A DNA stretch of 64,000 bases from Trichoplax adhaerens (lineage: Eukaryota; Placozoa; Uniplacotomia; Trichoplacea; Trichoplacidae). The position numbers and the translations under genes were made by a program. Position 1 is the stretch's first letter, and each line of letters begins with the position of its first letter. The stretch spans positions 4,023,230 to 4,087,229 of the forward strand of contig NW_002060945.1 of assembly GCF_000150275.1 (NCBI RefSeq). The letters run 5' to 3'. This document shows, one piece after another, positions 1-15,500 of the stretch. The notes under the pieces are model-generated. The model saw only the letters and a list, made by a program, of their open reading frames with translations. It made no database searches and was not told the origin of the DNA.

Positions 1-3000
1 ATAAGTACCGCAGCAAGAATAGCCTGACGCATTTGTGTAACCTAATTGACGACAAGCGACTCTGGCTTCCTTCATGTTAAATCCGTAATAGCAAATAGAG
101 CCCCATATATTATTGTGATAAACTTCTACTCTTCCCTTATTCGGAGTAGGACCATTTACTAGTCGAATTGGTAACTGACTATTGGAACCTACGTATGAAA
201 ACGTTAAATCAGAAAATAAGATAATACTATACGAACATGCATAGCCAATGACGCGTATTTTAAAACAGCCTCGGACTGTATCACATACATAACAGCAATC
301 GTGAAGAATATTATATTATATATCGTACAATAAGCTACGAGTATATATGCTATATATTATCTTACGTACTTTCATAACAGAATGGTCCTACGTAGCCTGG
401 TGCACAGTTACATTCGTATCTTCCAATAAGGTTACTACAAGTAGCATTACTTGCGCAAGGCGAAGAACTACATTCGTCAATATCTATATTAATTAAATAT
501 TGAAATACTTATTTCATGATGCATGGTATTACAATATTAATATTCTATTAAAATGGCATAACACTAAAGTGTTAATTACACATAAAATATCTTTTATAAT
601 AATGTAATCAATACAACTGCTATAATTATCTATAATTAACATTATTGCAGATTTTTCAAGGAAAATCGTCAGAATAATAGTTTATATAAAGCATAGAATA
701 ATACGATGTTGAAGTAAGAAACTGACGATCTCGTATTGTAATTTCAGTATGAAGTAATCATACAGTTACGCATATGTGTTGTATTATATAGTAAAAATAT
801 TGTCTATATTCTATAATAGACGATATTAATCCACTATTTGTACATTAATATTATTATTCTGCTGTACGTCGTCTACCTGATTGACATTCATTCCCAGTGT
901 ATCCATTTATACAAGAGCAGTTATAACCGATTCCTGAAGAGCCTACCATGCAGGTACCACCGTTTAAGCATGGATTTGAATAACAATCGCTTCCTAATTT
1001 TAGTTACAAATAAATCAGCTAAAAATTACTCCTTAAGCATTTATTAGATCAATATTTATGCTATCATCTTTCGAATACAAATTTCAGGAGCAACTACCAT
1101 GATTTTGCTTAAAATACTAATACGAAAAATAGTTGTACACATTTACAATCTGATATTGTTTGTTAGCGTTTCCATTGAAAGCATTGAGTACTTACGGATA
1201 TTACACTTTGTTCCTACGTAACCTGGGAAACAAGAACAGTTAAATGCACCAACTTGATCGTAACACGTTCCATTAACACATGGATTGGAGGCACATTGGT
1301 TAAAATCTGTTTCAAATTAATAGTAAACAGAAAATTGCAATATTATGGCACGTGGAAAAACTAGTCGTTATGATAAGTACTACGATTATTATACCGAAAT
1401 AAATGACAGCACGAGCATAACGTACTGATGTAGTTACACAAGAAAAACAAAATTTATCAGTTTAATACTATAATTTTTGATGCAATGAACTACATACTTG
1501 CACTATTGCTGCACGAAAAATTTAATAACTGTTATAAAAACTTTTATTAAGCTTGCTACAATTTATTGCATTATCTCACAATAAGTAACTAATGTAAATT
1601 TGCCATCATCACAACATTTATACCAAAAAGGTTAAATTTAGTAATAATAACGTATCAAATAGTAACAAATGCCGCAGCAAAGATAAAAATTAGATAGGTA
1701 ATCTTATTGCTCAAACCTGTACAACTAACACCAGCTATACTGTATCTACCACATCCATTGGAGAAATCTCCCCATCTGGAACCACGAGGGCAATCTAAAA
1801 CTCTACTTTCATTACCACTGCAATTTAAATAACTTAACCATGTCAACTTATAATTGCTGTTCCCATAATTCGAGCAGCAGGACGTATACGAAGCATTAGT
1901 ATAGCCAAGCTGGCGGCATACAACTTGAGCATCCTTGATATTGAAGGAATTATGACATATTGCACCCCAAGTTCCGTTGTGATAGATTTCAACATTGCCT
2001 TCGTTCGGTCCGGCCGAATTATACTGAGCAACCAATCTAAGAGTACCATCTGTAACCGGTCCTATGGTCATGAAGTGAGAATTTTTAATTTAATTATCAT
2101 GTGTTTGTGCTATTGCAGTAATGCACCAGTACATGAATATTTTGATCGATATATTTGATATACAGTATTTGAGTTATTAATATTACCTATTATCATTTTA
2201 GCTAATATTACAAAATATTGACTGCCAATGTTATTCACTTATACAGTGTACTTACTAATATAGTCGATTATCTAAGTATGGTAAATGGTCTAAGACATTG
2301 ATGTACTGAGATACGAAGATGTCCAACACCTTGCAGTATCCCAACATTTGTTGAAGAGAAATCAGATGTTGTGAAAATAGATTTGTACGGTAGGAATTGT
2401 TGATCCTCCGTTATAGAAAAAAACTAACTTAATGCCCCTATCGCTTCGCTGACGGAGATACTGAATTATAGTTTTATTATAATGACATTCTATTGATGTG
2501 TGAGGTGTTATTATTAGGCTTCATTAGAGCTTTATTGCAGTAAATAGATCGAGCTGAATGTATTTGAAAATGGCAAGTAGAAGCTCTTGATTCGTTTGAG
2601 CTCCAGATAATTTATTTCTAGATTCTTGTAATAACTGCTTTATAAATTCTACTATTCCAATATACGGTGAGGTAATAAAATAATATCTTGATACGTTCAG
2701 TTTTCTACGAGAATTAGATTTCTATCAGATTAGATAGATTAGCTACATACATAAATCAAATTAATATTTCATTTTAGAATTTTAAGAGCATTTGCTCTCA
2801 TGTACGGTAGCTGGTGAGCCGCCTACTCATAGTTAGAACTTAGAAGTAACCTTTTACTGTTATAATAAATTAGTGTCCAAAAGTATCCATAGTTTGCTCA
2901 AGGTAATGAATTTAGCTCGAAGCCCTATGGTCTTTTGAAAACACTTCAAATATCTTTTCTTACCCTGATCACAATTACTGCCGTACCAGCCTTCAGGACA

Positions 3001-6000
3001 TAAACAGGCGTAAGATACATGTCGGTCAAGACATGTAGCATTGGCTACGCAAGGATTTGAAGCACACTCATTAACACCTGTTTGCGAATTCAGAGTATAA
3101 CAACTTGTAAGTCATATAAGTTACTGAATACACTTTGATTTATAGTCTATCGGTTCACACCCCTTTAGCTTAGAATACACTGATATTGCTTCCAAGAAGC
3201 AATATTATATTATTCAAATCAATTTTATAATCTATACTTTTGAATATACATACTTATATCACATTGCTGGCCCATCCAGCCATAGTGACAACTGCAGCTA
3301 TATGAGCTTCCCATAGTATCATTACTATTACACGTTCCATGAGCACATGGAAATGATGAACAACCGCCAACTAAAACATAAGAAAATCTTATCAATACTC
3401 CAGTATTAATTCAACAATACGAAACTAATTATCTAAATCAGTTTATTGGTTTATTTATTATGGCATAAATTACGTTATAATTACTCAATTTCATACTGTA
3501 CGAACCTGTACATTTAACTGATGCTTTATCATATCGCGAACATGTAGTAGTACCATTACTCCAACTAAAGTCAGAGCAGTTATAAATAGAGTTCTCGCTT
3601 CCGGTACAATTTAGATTATTTATCCAATATGTACCAAAACTATAACCATACTGACTACAACAGCCAGCGGATGATGCGTTATTATATCCTAATTGTGTAC
3701 ACACCACTCTAGCATCCTGTATATCCCATCCATAGTGGCATATGAAGCCCCAGCGGCCATCATGATAAACTTGCACATGTCCATCAGCTACATTAGGTCC
3801 ATTAACCAGTCGAATGGCACCATCAGATACTGGACCTATTCGATATCATTGATATATTTATTAAATCTGTGCGATTAAATTTAAACTATATAAGCAACCA
3901 TTTATTCGTAGATGCAATATTGTAAACTTCCAAGCTATTGAGACAAACCATTTAAGCAATTGTTGCCGTAATAGCCTTGAGGACATCGACAACTGTAACC
4001 CAAGTGTTGATCTACGCAAGTTGCATTTGCAGAACATGGATTCGATGCACATTCATTTATTCCTAATTGTCAAATATATATATAAGTTGTAGAAGAATCA
4101 AACCGAAGTAAAGTTAACAATTAATATAATCAATAAACCTTTTACATAAATTTATGCTAACGTTATATAAGTAAACATGACAAAGTAATTTCACATTGTA
4201 AAAATCCATCCATACTATGATAGCTTTAAATTTAAAGCCGATAATTTAACGAACGATAATGAGCTCGCTATGCTTAAGACGTTAGTAATTAAAGTTTTAA
4301 GTTAGCTTTATAATTATGGACAACCAGATCCAAATTACCGCTTTCGCATTGTTGTCCAGTCCAACCACTGCTGCAAGTACAGTTATATCCATTATTAGCA
4401 GTACTTGAACAAGTTCCGAAATTGGCGCAAGGAAACGAGCCACAGGCCCCCACTAGATATTATAATTCGGATAATAAATATTAAGTTACATAAACTTTTA
4501 ATATAAATATTGTAGTTGCGTCTAATAAACGGAATCCTTTACTCTCTGCTCCACCGTATGAGCACGTAAGCTAACTAAATAGGAAAATCATTGTTATTAT
4601 ATCTAGGCATCTTACCAGTACAAGCAATACCAATAGTTGAGTACCGATTACAACTGCTGTCATTTGCTATGGTGTATGAGCACTGGCTTAGGGAAATCTC
4701 ATTACCAGTGCAGTTGATATTGCTCATATAAGATGGTGCCGGTTGAGGAGTGCCGAAAGAACCGCTACAGCAATAGTAGGTGCTAACGTTGGTAAAACCG
4801 AGTGAACGACAAACAACTCTTGCAGCATTCCAATTAAAATTGTTGTGACAAATATTAATCCAACTGTAATTGCGATAAACTTCTACGCGACCAGAATACG
4901 ACTGACCGTTAACCAAACGAATTGGTAAAGTTGAATTAATATCTAAAACAATATAGCGAACTAAGAGTTAAACTTTTATTCTTTCCAAAACTATTATAAT
5001 ATCTACAGCGTTAACTGCGATAACTATGTACAATAGATAAATGATCGTGTCAATCTTTAAAAATATAATAACGTTTACTCTACGATTTTTATGCGAATTA
5101 AAATAGAGTATCAGTCTGATTTTAGATAAACTAAATGATATCATTACCATCAAATTACTTAAAACTATTATGGTAGGTATCTTTCACCTATGTTGCAATT
5201 GCTTCCACCGAATCCCACTGGACAAGAGCATTCATAATGAAATCCATTACCAATACAGGTAGCATTACTTGAACAAGGATTCGAATTACAAGTATTATTT
5301 GCCCCTGACAAGAAATGAAACGAAAATCATAGTTACTTTGAAATAGTGGCTAAAGCTATATTACTACTTTCCATTTCTCTATACGCCGCACTTTACGAAG
5401 ATACAGCATCTTAATTTAAAGCTGCATCACACAGCGCTTAATATAAGGTATAATATACTAGTATCATCGCTATGACGTAACATTATATTTAGATAAACGT
5501 CAATAAAGCCAAAAAGTTTACAGTGTAGCGTATTCTACTATGCCAGCAATAAAACAGAAATACTCATTGAAGGGAAATCTTTATGAACCTTACCTGAGGC
5601 AAGTGAAGATAATCCTAGAACTGATATCTGTATGAGCCAGGTAAAAAAGAAGTGAATTTAACTTTTAATGCTCTTAAATATCTCAAAGTAACGCCTAAAT
5701 TTCGGAAAGATAAGATCTGTAACAGTTTTACTATCTGAGTAATAGGTATGAGTATTATATGCATGAAATAAGTATAAAAGATTGACTGTAAAATACGCTA
5801 TTGTATGATATAACTAAATAACGTACACAATTTGGAATTAGAATCGATCGATAACTTTCTACGGAAGAGCATTTGTCAGATACCATAGTGATTTTTTGTT
5901 ATAAATGTGCTGTTTAATACGTACAGTAAGTAAACCTATAGAAATTCTAACCATTATTAATGGTTAAGAATTTCGAGAGCTATTTTAGAAAACTTTCAAT

Positions 6001-6554
6001 CAGACTTATCGAACGATTCCCTCTCAATTTAGACTTAGCCGAATAGAAAAGGGATTACCAGTGTCAAGGTTAATACAGATTCAATCATAGCGTGGTAATC
6101 TTAAGTGATTAATGTCCAAACCATCAAAAAATTAGTATTTGCTATATATATATACTCGTATGTAGAAATAACCCGTTCACTCTACTGCTTTAATCAATTG
6201 CACGTAACGGGTACGTTCCTACGGTCTGCCTCTTGCAGTATTTATAATACGAATTCTCTTAACAAATAAAAAGCACTTAAAGCTACTATATGGAAATAGA
6301 TTTGCAGCAATAATCATCATCGGTGCTCATTGAATATTATATTCAAGTAAAATTTTACATGCAAGATCGTCAGCTTTAGTCTGCCATAAATTTCAAAACA
6401 ATCTACAATTATATCGTTTTCGACTTGAACAACTGTGTATAAAATAATACAACACGAACACATTACATATTTATCCAATGCATCTTGCCAAACGACAAGA
6501 TACTCGACTTACGGCGATTATCAAAATCAAGAAAATTTGCTGGTTGACCGCCAT
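1..6554 (-). CDS. Secreted SRCR/EGF multidomain protein, 5' part (cut at left edge)
   Basis: Probable secreted or surface recognition/adhesion protein. I count 14 coding exons in 5'-3' order: 6513-6554 and 5594-5627 (ATG plus hydrophobic signal peptide, starting [14 protein letters not shown]), then 5188-5304 EGF1, 4616-4942 SRCR1, 4339-4452 EGF2, 3949-4062 EGF3, 3506-3835 SRCR2, 3254-3370 EGF4, 2964-3077 EGF5, 1717-2061 SRCR3, 1196-1306 EGF6, 877-993 EGF7, 370-483 EGF8 and 1-188 SRCR4 (incomplete). About 728 residues lie in the window. Every intron after the signal peptide is phase 1, so each domain is one symmetric exon, and all junctions read through in frame. EGF units show the six-cysteine pattern; EGF8 (DIDEC) and EGF6 (DFNQC) match the calcium-binding consensus. 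SRCR units carry the VCRQLGY-type core and the late NC...C...C pattern. No membrane anchor is visible, but the C-terminus is outside the window. The family assignment is firm; the orthologue and ligand are unknown. Confidence 0.9.
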
Positions 6555-9500
6555 TTTAGTTCTTTTAGTTCATTCCGAAGATTCTTCGAAATAGATTTAA
6601 CAATATGAACGTCGAAGCTATTCAATATGGGTAAATAGTTACAGCCACACCTTGAATTGATGAAATTTTAAGCTTTTGTCTTTCTTTAAATCCACTGCCC
6701 ATTGGGATGGCCTGATACATGCTTGTCTCTTGCAGCTATCTTCAAACACTAGACCAGAATATCTTATTAATTACATAATGCACAAATCCTGTATGGATAT
6801 TAGGTTGCTATGGGCTACACTAATACTAATATTAATACTATAGCGGCTGGATATCAACTTTTATACATTACCATGTTATACGCACATTGAGATGCAACGT
6901 TTACGTATCTCATAACGATACGTCATCGCTACCGATGTTAATTACACCTGCATTAACAATAAATCTATTCGATAACGATTAATTGTTCATCTCACTAATC
7001 AAATATTTTTTTACATCTGGATAATATAGATAATCAGGTCTTCATTGTTTAATTTCCTAGTAGTAAAGTAAACGAACTATTCAAGATGATAATTCATGAC
7101 TAACTCTTTCCACTCTAGATAGAGCCAAAAAAAACTATCTAAGGTATCCCTCGAATTCTGATCTAACTGATTATTCTAGGTCCATCTAATATCATTCCGC
7201 ACTTTCAAAGATTTATTGTTCGCAATAAACGCGATTAGTTACCAATTTTAAAAGTAATTAGCGACCGTATATCATGTGCACGAATATTATACTACGTCAG
7301 AGATGCAAAAGAATTGACACATGATGATTTAATAGCTGATTCCAGCTAATTGAATAGTAATGTGTGCTAAATGGGTAGTAGTAAAATGAAGCAAAGCTAT
7401 TTGTGACGTGTAATAATCGCTATATTCAATAAACTATTGATAGATGATGACTGGTACAAGAAAATCGCCTACTTGCACCATTTTTACTATGTGTATAAGG
7501 GGTTACGAAACTTACTCACTTTAATATCTTAAATTATTTAACTAGAAAGCGAGGTTAAAAATATTATGCAGGATTTAATGATCAATAAATTTATGCTATA
7601 TCATTTTTTATCTCCAAAGTTAAATTATTTTAGGATTATAATGGAATAAAAGATGATAATATTACAAGCCTATTTCATCTACTAAAAGTATGCATAACGT
7701 CTAGATAAGGTATATTATCTGACGAAAATAAAATAAGTATTTTCTGGCAAAAAATCGCTTTGTGCGCGGCCGCATCTTCTATTACTACTTCTTGCAGAAT
7801 TTGCGATGGGGAGTTCTATTAGTCAGCGGTTGTGAACTTAGTTGCAATGAAGAGAATTGCACAAAGATTTTAATAGAAAAATAGACAGTTTATATAGATT
7901 GTGTTTGCGTACAATGCGTGCATTTGCTGTAAAGCAGCGTGTAAGCTGTCGTGGAGTAGCGTGGGAAATACCAACAGTGAGACGATTGCAACTAACTAAA
8001 TCTGAGGCAGAAATCGTTAGTATTATAGTTATAGGGATAGAACAGATGCAGAGTATAAGATTATAGAATTAGATACATCATATACTGTAATGAACTATGT
8101 TATAGCAATGACTGTAGAAAATGACGAAGACTGTAAGTGTTATAAAAATTAAGCATAACGAGCTATATTCCTATATAGTGTAAGAAGACAGTATCTATAT
8201 TTAAGAACAATATGAAATGCCTATATTGAAAAACATGTTACATCATAATCTGAATACACTACAATATTGATACGGCAAACGATTAGAGAATATTATCTAC
8301 TGAGCATAGTACAGTTACTTGAGCACCTAGCGTTGTAGTTACTGATAGCGTAGATAGAACAGTTGCGATATAATATTGATATAAGAGAAGAGATAATTTA
8401 CAAGGTAAAAGATTTCCCGTTTGTAGCAGTTACACATATAATCATCAGTATGCTTAGATCAATACTATGGTAATGGAAACTGCTCTTACAGCGAATACAT
8501 CATTATAAAATTCCTTGGATTTTGATATAATGTAACAGGAAGAATTAACATTATCGGTTCATGGTCTTAAAATTATATGGATACGTATTAAAAATCTTGA
8601 AAGCAAGATCAGTAAGATTTGAGGTATTATTCAAATCAGAATTATGATAATGCTGAGATAGCGAATATTAATTTTACGCTTGTTACCGTGCCTAGCTACG
8701 AACAATAATTGCCGTGTTAATTAAAATATCTTTTCTAGTGCCTCGTTTGAATGACAGCAAGGCAACGTTACTACAGAAATATTGATAGATTCGAAGATCA
8801 TGTCTACAAATATAATTTTTCTAATGCTGTCAATAAATTTGAGTAAACTGAGTCATGAAACGTATGACTCAGAACGTACCGTATAACACTTTAAATAGAT
8901 AGAGACAAAATTTTAAGACACTGATTATCATATATTTCTATACTATGAGTACTACATATAATGTATTATCTTGTCACGCTACGAACTACCGTGAAGAAAT
9001 AGCTATCTAAATTTGGTAAATACTATGTAGTGATAATATATTACAACTAGTTTCTTACAATAGGAATTACTCTAATTATAAATGTGTTGCAGTAAATTTA
9101 ATGCTGTGCTGTAATGTATACTGAAATGATTCTGTGAATGAATATGTAGTCCGAATGTGAAAAATTAGTTAGTAGATGTTCTCACCTAAGCATCTCACCT
9201 AAGTATTTTTATAAGATGACTCATGAATGTTAGCTGCTGTAGAAGGGTATATAAGCCCGTCAGATAGTTGAATAAAGTAGTTCTCAATTATCTAGTTGAG
9301 TTTAACGTAGAATCAAAGGCGTCTAAATTCTTGTGAGGTAGTTAAGGGATTCTGAATCCCGGAGATTATAGTAATTTAGAGATTTGTTTTACGTTATCCT
9401 TGTCACGAAGCTGGTTTGTGACATATCTTTATATTTTACTGTAACTAATTACGGAGATACTGGCATGAACTGAAAACTTTTAGACGTGAATTATTCATGA

Positions 9501-12500
9501 AGGATAGGTATGTAAAAATGTAGATACGCATATATTGCCTACACAAGGGCATATACTGCAACTGAAAAGAGTACGTAATACATTTTTAAGATAATATCCA
9601 TCGTTTGAAGGCTCCAATTTACTAAATATAAACTTACTTGAAAATAGTTAAGATATAATAACTAATTCAATAATTCACGATGCAATATTGACTTAAAAGG
9701 CGTACTCATAAAGACCAAAAAAGCTTATAGCATGAAATCTTTAAAATCTTTTAACCGTGCTCTAGCTCAATTAATTCGAAGATATTCAGACATGTTACAG
9801 TCAATTATAATTAAATGCAAATAAGATTATAATACCAACCAAATAAACGCAGATTAATACGAATTACAATTCCAAAGAATGTAATTTTATATAGCAATAT
9901 GTCCAGTTATTAGCTACCCCTGACATTAAATGAATTAGCAATTCCCGGTATATAATGATTAAGTTCATTTCCGATGCAATTCGTTCTTATTGATAAAGAA
10001 AAGAACATGAAATAATTCATATTTTAATATTTATTAGATTCAGAAAAATGAAATTTGGAAGTGATAGGTTACTAATACTGAGAGGATAAGAAAAACTATA
10101 ATTTGATGCTATCAGTTCGAGACGTCCCTGCTACGGTACCTGATTAAAATTATTGCTTTAAGCACGCCATTATTATCCGGAATGGGTAACAATTAATCAT
10201 TTTTATCGCCTGATTTCGAATAATCTCATCATAAAGTAATATTATACAGAAATTTTCAACTTGATTTAAAAATTGCGTTTTGTTATAATTGTATAATACT
10301 ATGAACAAAGCTGTTGAGGAAATTATTATACGCTTATTCATTTGAGATATACTGAACGCCCTAAATCCGCGACTGCTTAATTACTCAAATGATATCATCC
10401 AGAATTATCCGCTAACACATTCTATACAAACTGCATTTGCTCTCTGTTATGTGATCTCACTAGCCACTTAATCAACGCTGATTTGATAAACCTGCAGAAG
10501 GCTACGGTAGACTTACAGTAATTATTGATACAAGCCTCATCTTTAAGATTAGACTGCGGATAAATAACATATAAATACACTCTACTCCAGCTGTTTGTCT
10601 TTGGTCTCTTTACTTGTTACAATTTAAACTCTGTGACAAGGAAACATACAGTAAAAGTCTATAAGCAACTACTGGCTTAAACGCTCTTTTACTAAATATT
10701 AAACACATACAGCAAAGTAACATAAAAATAACACTATTATTAGCATAAACGCATCTACGACTTTTTGCCGCATAACTCAACTCAATTGAATGATCAAAGG
10801 CCGCTAATCATTCAGTTACAGGTTTTGTATAGAAAAGGCATCACTTCTAGCAATAATACGCTTGTAGACATAGCTTAATATAGGAACCGTCTAATTTGTA
10901 AGCAAAAATAAAAGTATTATTATTATACCTTACTAGGAGAGACATCTCGAACTGAGATGTTCCTTACATAGCTTTTCTATCAGTAAATATTTTTAATCTC
11001 TTACTGACACTTAATCTTAATCTATATTGCGTAATTCAACTATCATTAGCTAAAACTTGAATCATCTTACTGCTATCTATACATAATAACAATCAATATC
11101 AAACATGTAATAAACTATCACAAATAATATAAACGACCTTAAAGTATTACTTATCTTACTGTACCTAGTACTACAAATATGGATATTTGCCACATTAGCT
11201 ACTACTGTACTATTGAACTATCCTAACGGTAATCAATTATAGGTACGACTTCAAGACTCACAACTCCAAATAAAACGAAGCAATTATTTTCAATACGGAA
11301 AAGTATTATAACTTGTAGATCACCCCAAAACTTGTGACAGCAATGTCAGTATTGATTGTACAATTCCAAATAGTGATATTGTATTATATCCTCCATAATT
11401 ATCCGTAAACCTATATACCAATTGCATCCTAAAAATCTTGAATTCCGTTAAAAAATTGATTGCTAGTCTTAATCATACAATTATTGTTTCGTTATCTTTT
11501 TTCATATTGAACAGTAGAGTATTTATAGAGCTTGACTAACTATATAACTGTGTTAATAATGCTTCAGATTTTTAATGCGGATAGCTTGCAGCGTAGTCAA
11601 TTGAGTGCAAAACGTTACTAGAACGCACTATCTATCACTAAGATAATACGCTATAGATGTTATTCATGTTGTGGGATACCATATATCTTAGGCTTATGGT
11701 ATATATGCATTTCTTTCTGATACTGCGTTATTAATTTATACAACACGCGTGTTCTTGGCATTTATGTTGTTAGCCTATACACTTCTTTATATTCTAACTT
11801 AGAAAGTGTACATACAGCATATGAAGTAATAATTCAGTATATCATAATCTTTCCACCCTACTCTCTGTAATACAAATGTGGTTCAGTCCCCCTGTCACTT
11901 ATTTCAAATAAGCTGTTTTTCTCAACTTGCCATTCCTTGTTTTCGTCACCGAATCTGATATCGGAAAAAACTACGTCCATTACCTGAAGTTAGCTAGCAA
12001 ATCTTCAACCGGCACTTCTAAAAATCTAATCTTAATCAATTTTTCATGGTTTAAGTTTTATAAACCAATTGCTACTTTCAGAAAGGATCTTGAAGAATAG
12101 ATGCGGTATTCTTATTGATACTGATCTCAATAAATTTAGCACGAACAAGCTTTTATTGGACAGCAGCGTATACGAATTCAGAATGTACTTTTTCCTATAC
12201 GTTATGCGTCTTCCTAACTACACAAAACCTACGAACTCATAAATACCTATCTACATGTTTTTTGTGGTGTTTTTGATGCAATATGATATAAACTGCATTA
12301 CGTTACAGTAATATTCTAGCTCTCCTTATTCTTTATGTACTAATTAAAAATAATAATGATACTTGCATATCACAATGGAACCGATGCTTAGAAAAGGAAC
12401 ACCCTATACTCAAACAGCACCATTTATGTTAGGGTTTCCCTCTTTCTAGTCCCTAGTTTGTAGCATGGATTTCTCTCATATAACTTTATTTACCTTGCAA

Positions 12501-15500
12501 TATATCTAAATTTGCTCATTAGAACACTCTAAGCAAAGTTTCTTGTTTTTTTAATATGAGTACATAGAGTTTTAGTAAATTATATATCAAAACATGCAGA
12601 TGAAGGCACTTCATACCAACATCTGCGCGTTTTTATACGCAACTACGAAGCAGTATTCATAACCATTAAAATATTTAGCTACACGTAGGAGCTGTTTATG
12701 CTATACAATCCTTATGTTATACTAATATCATTATGATGTTTATATAGCTAGTAATTTTATATTTTCTCTAATTAGGATATTGATATATCGGTATAATAAT
12801 TACTTGCTTCATTTACTATACCGTTTCATCAAGATACGGCAGTCGACATAAGTGTTATGGGAGGGTAGTGATGTAAGTTACTATTATCAACCTAAGTATA
12901 ATCTGCCAACAGAATCACTTTAAATCCATAGCTATTTGCTCTTCAATTACTGCGTACAGCTGTATACCAGACAATATTGAATTAATAGATTCGATAATAC
13001 TAAGCCAACAGCAATATAGCATTTTAGCTTTATTTAAAGAAAAATCACTACGTGACCTGAATACGAATTAATGAATGTTTAAATACGTATTATTGCAAGT
13101 TTACCTTTAGCTACTGACAGAAAATACTACTTTTATATCTTTTATCATAGTTTACTTCATGATTAAACTTGACTGATAGGAGTCTTAAATATAATTTACG
13201 GCTAAAAATTACGTACTCATATGAACTGTAAATCTTAGCATCTACCGTGGTAGATTAAAAATTTTATATGACTAAATAGAGCAATCTAAATCTTTATTCT
13301 GGTATAAATTACCATTTCGTAATAATTAAGGTTAACTGATTTTATATTACAGAAGTTCTACAATGTATTTACTATAGCAAGACCGTGAGGCCATATTGTT
13401 TTATACGAGTATGTATTTTACTGTATAATATATGTCCTATCATTCAAATAAATACAATAAAGTGATATTCTGTTGACTACCAAATTTAACCATCCTACCA
13501 TCTTTTTCATGACGTAAACTATAACTCATCAACTTTCAACTAGAAATTAATGTGCAATCGTGTACTAGTATTAATGCAGTTGTGCATCTGTTCACAGATG
13601 ACATAAACTCGTAAGTTCGTGGCTGGTAAGACAATAGGACGTACTTGCCTCAATCCTATTACCTGCTAAGATCTCTCTAAATCGCAACTGATTGCTGCTA
13701 GAGATATCATAAATCAATCCTTTGTAATGCTACAATGCGATTCGTAATATTGTAACCTGCTAATTGTTTCAAGATGAATATTGGGTATTGAGTGATTATT
13801 CGTTCTAGCAAGGGGATTACGAAACAAAATAAGGGTCTTATTGATGTTATAACAGTAACTATTGCTCAAATTGCAATGCTCCTTCAAACTTAGGGCAATA
13901 TCGTGTTATACTATTAATAGAATATGATAATACCGAGGTCAAATAAATATTTTGAAAACTCCTTTAGCAATAAATTATATCAAAGCTAGAGACATATTAC
14001 AAGTGGAAAATATTAGATCCGTCATATTAATACTTAAATTAAATTTTCATGTTTATACTAGAAATATGAATGCGCCATAAAATGGTAATGCGATTTCCGT
14101 AAGTTTAAGCTACTACTATATAAAAAAAGTGCTAAATCTATGCTTCTAGAGTCATTATCAAGTGTAATTTCAACAATATCTAGAAAATATGCTAGCAGTA
14201 AACACCCAATGACTTCAAATAGTATGCAAAGTATTATAAACATACAGCAGCAATAAGCATGCCATTACCCTCATCATAAAGGTAATAAAACTTATTCGAA
14301 GTGTAATCTGATTTTTACACTATTATTGTGTTAATAAAAATTCATGTAATAGCAAAAATGTATTGATATCCTGCTATTTTGTATCACAACCAGCTTTATA
14401 TGGAGACCCTAGTTAATCAGATTCTATTGGTCTAGATGTAAGACCTTTTAGCAAATGTATGAACCATAAAGATATTTAAATGGCCGCTACGTTATTGTTT
14501 TCCTAATAATCTAGGATCGAATATTTAATCATGTATTACGTTATTGCTATCAAGATAAACAGGATTCAAAGAGAATATTGATACTGCCTGAATAATAGAA
14601 AATAAATAAATATCAATTGATCAATACATAATGGTTATGCATCAATATGGAATAGTTGGGAGCTTAAGCATCAAGAAATCCTGTCCTATCCCAGCAAATG
14701 TGTTGCAATATGCCTACAAAGCATAGCATAAGTTGTTTTCAGCCCAAATCTAATGGATAAAGTAAATCAAATTTGGGCACTTCCTATAAACATTAATCCT
14801 TTCATATATATTGCTGCCAAGTCAAATTAGGATTAAACGCCAAGGTAATTACAATATAATTTTCTCAAATATTTCGATAGAGCCTGGTTTAAATCTGAAG
14901 ATATAAGTACAGAAGGTAGTCAGATTTTGCTTCCATCGCCGTCAAATGCGGCAACTGCAGCATGATGTCATGTCTATTTATTTTTATGAGCATTGAAATT
15001 TAAATAAACAAGATTACAGTTACTATTTTATGAATAATTTCGTATAATGAAAGACTAATGAAACATGTAAGCTACTCACATCCAACTAAATATTTTAAGC
15101 TTAGCCCTTTGATCTACTAGTATTGAGATTGCTATGATAAACTCAGATCATGTTATGTTTTCGAGCAGTTCACTGAAAGTTAGATATTTTAGAAAATTAT
15201 CACCTACAGAACGTGAGAGATCCTTAATTAATAACCTACGATTAGCTTGTCAAGTGTTCTCAACAGAATTTAAATACAACTTTCAGTACTATAACTACGT
15301 TACAAGGCCTTCCATAAATTTCATACGCTACTGATATCTATTTACTTTGGTGACCTAGTAATAATATAAAATAGTATTTACGGACGCGCACGGTACAGTA
15401 TTTGGGCTTACTCTTATACTTAACACAGTACAATACTTCAATTGCTATTATGATAATGCTAACTTACTTTTAAATTCATGCAATAGAGATTCCTGATGAA

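Noticed and set aside
1843-2158. Open frames on either strand over SRCR3
   Set aside because: They are other-frame shadows of the SRCR3 exon and lack the cysteine pattern.
7857-8066. Arg-rich open frame (plus)
   Set aside because: Locally higher GC, but no recognisable domain, no ATG and no connecting exon.
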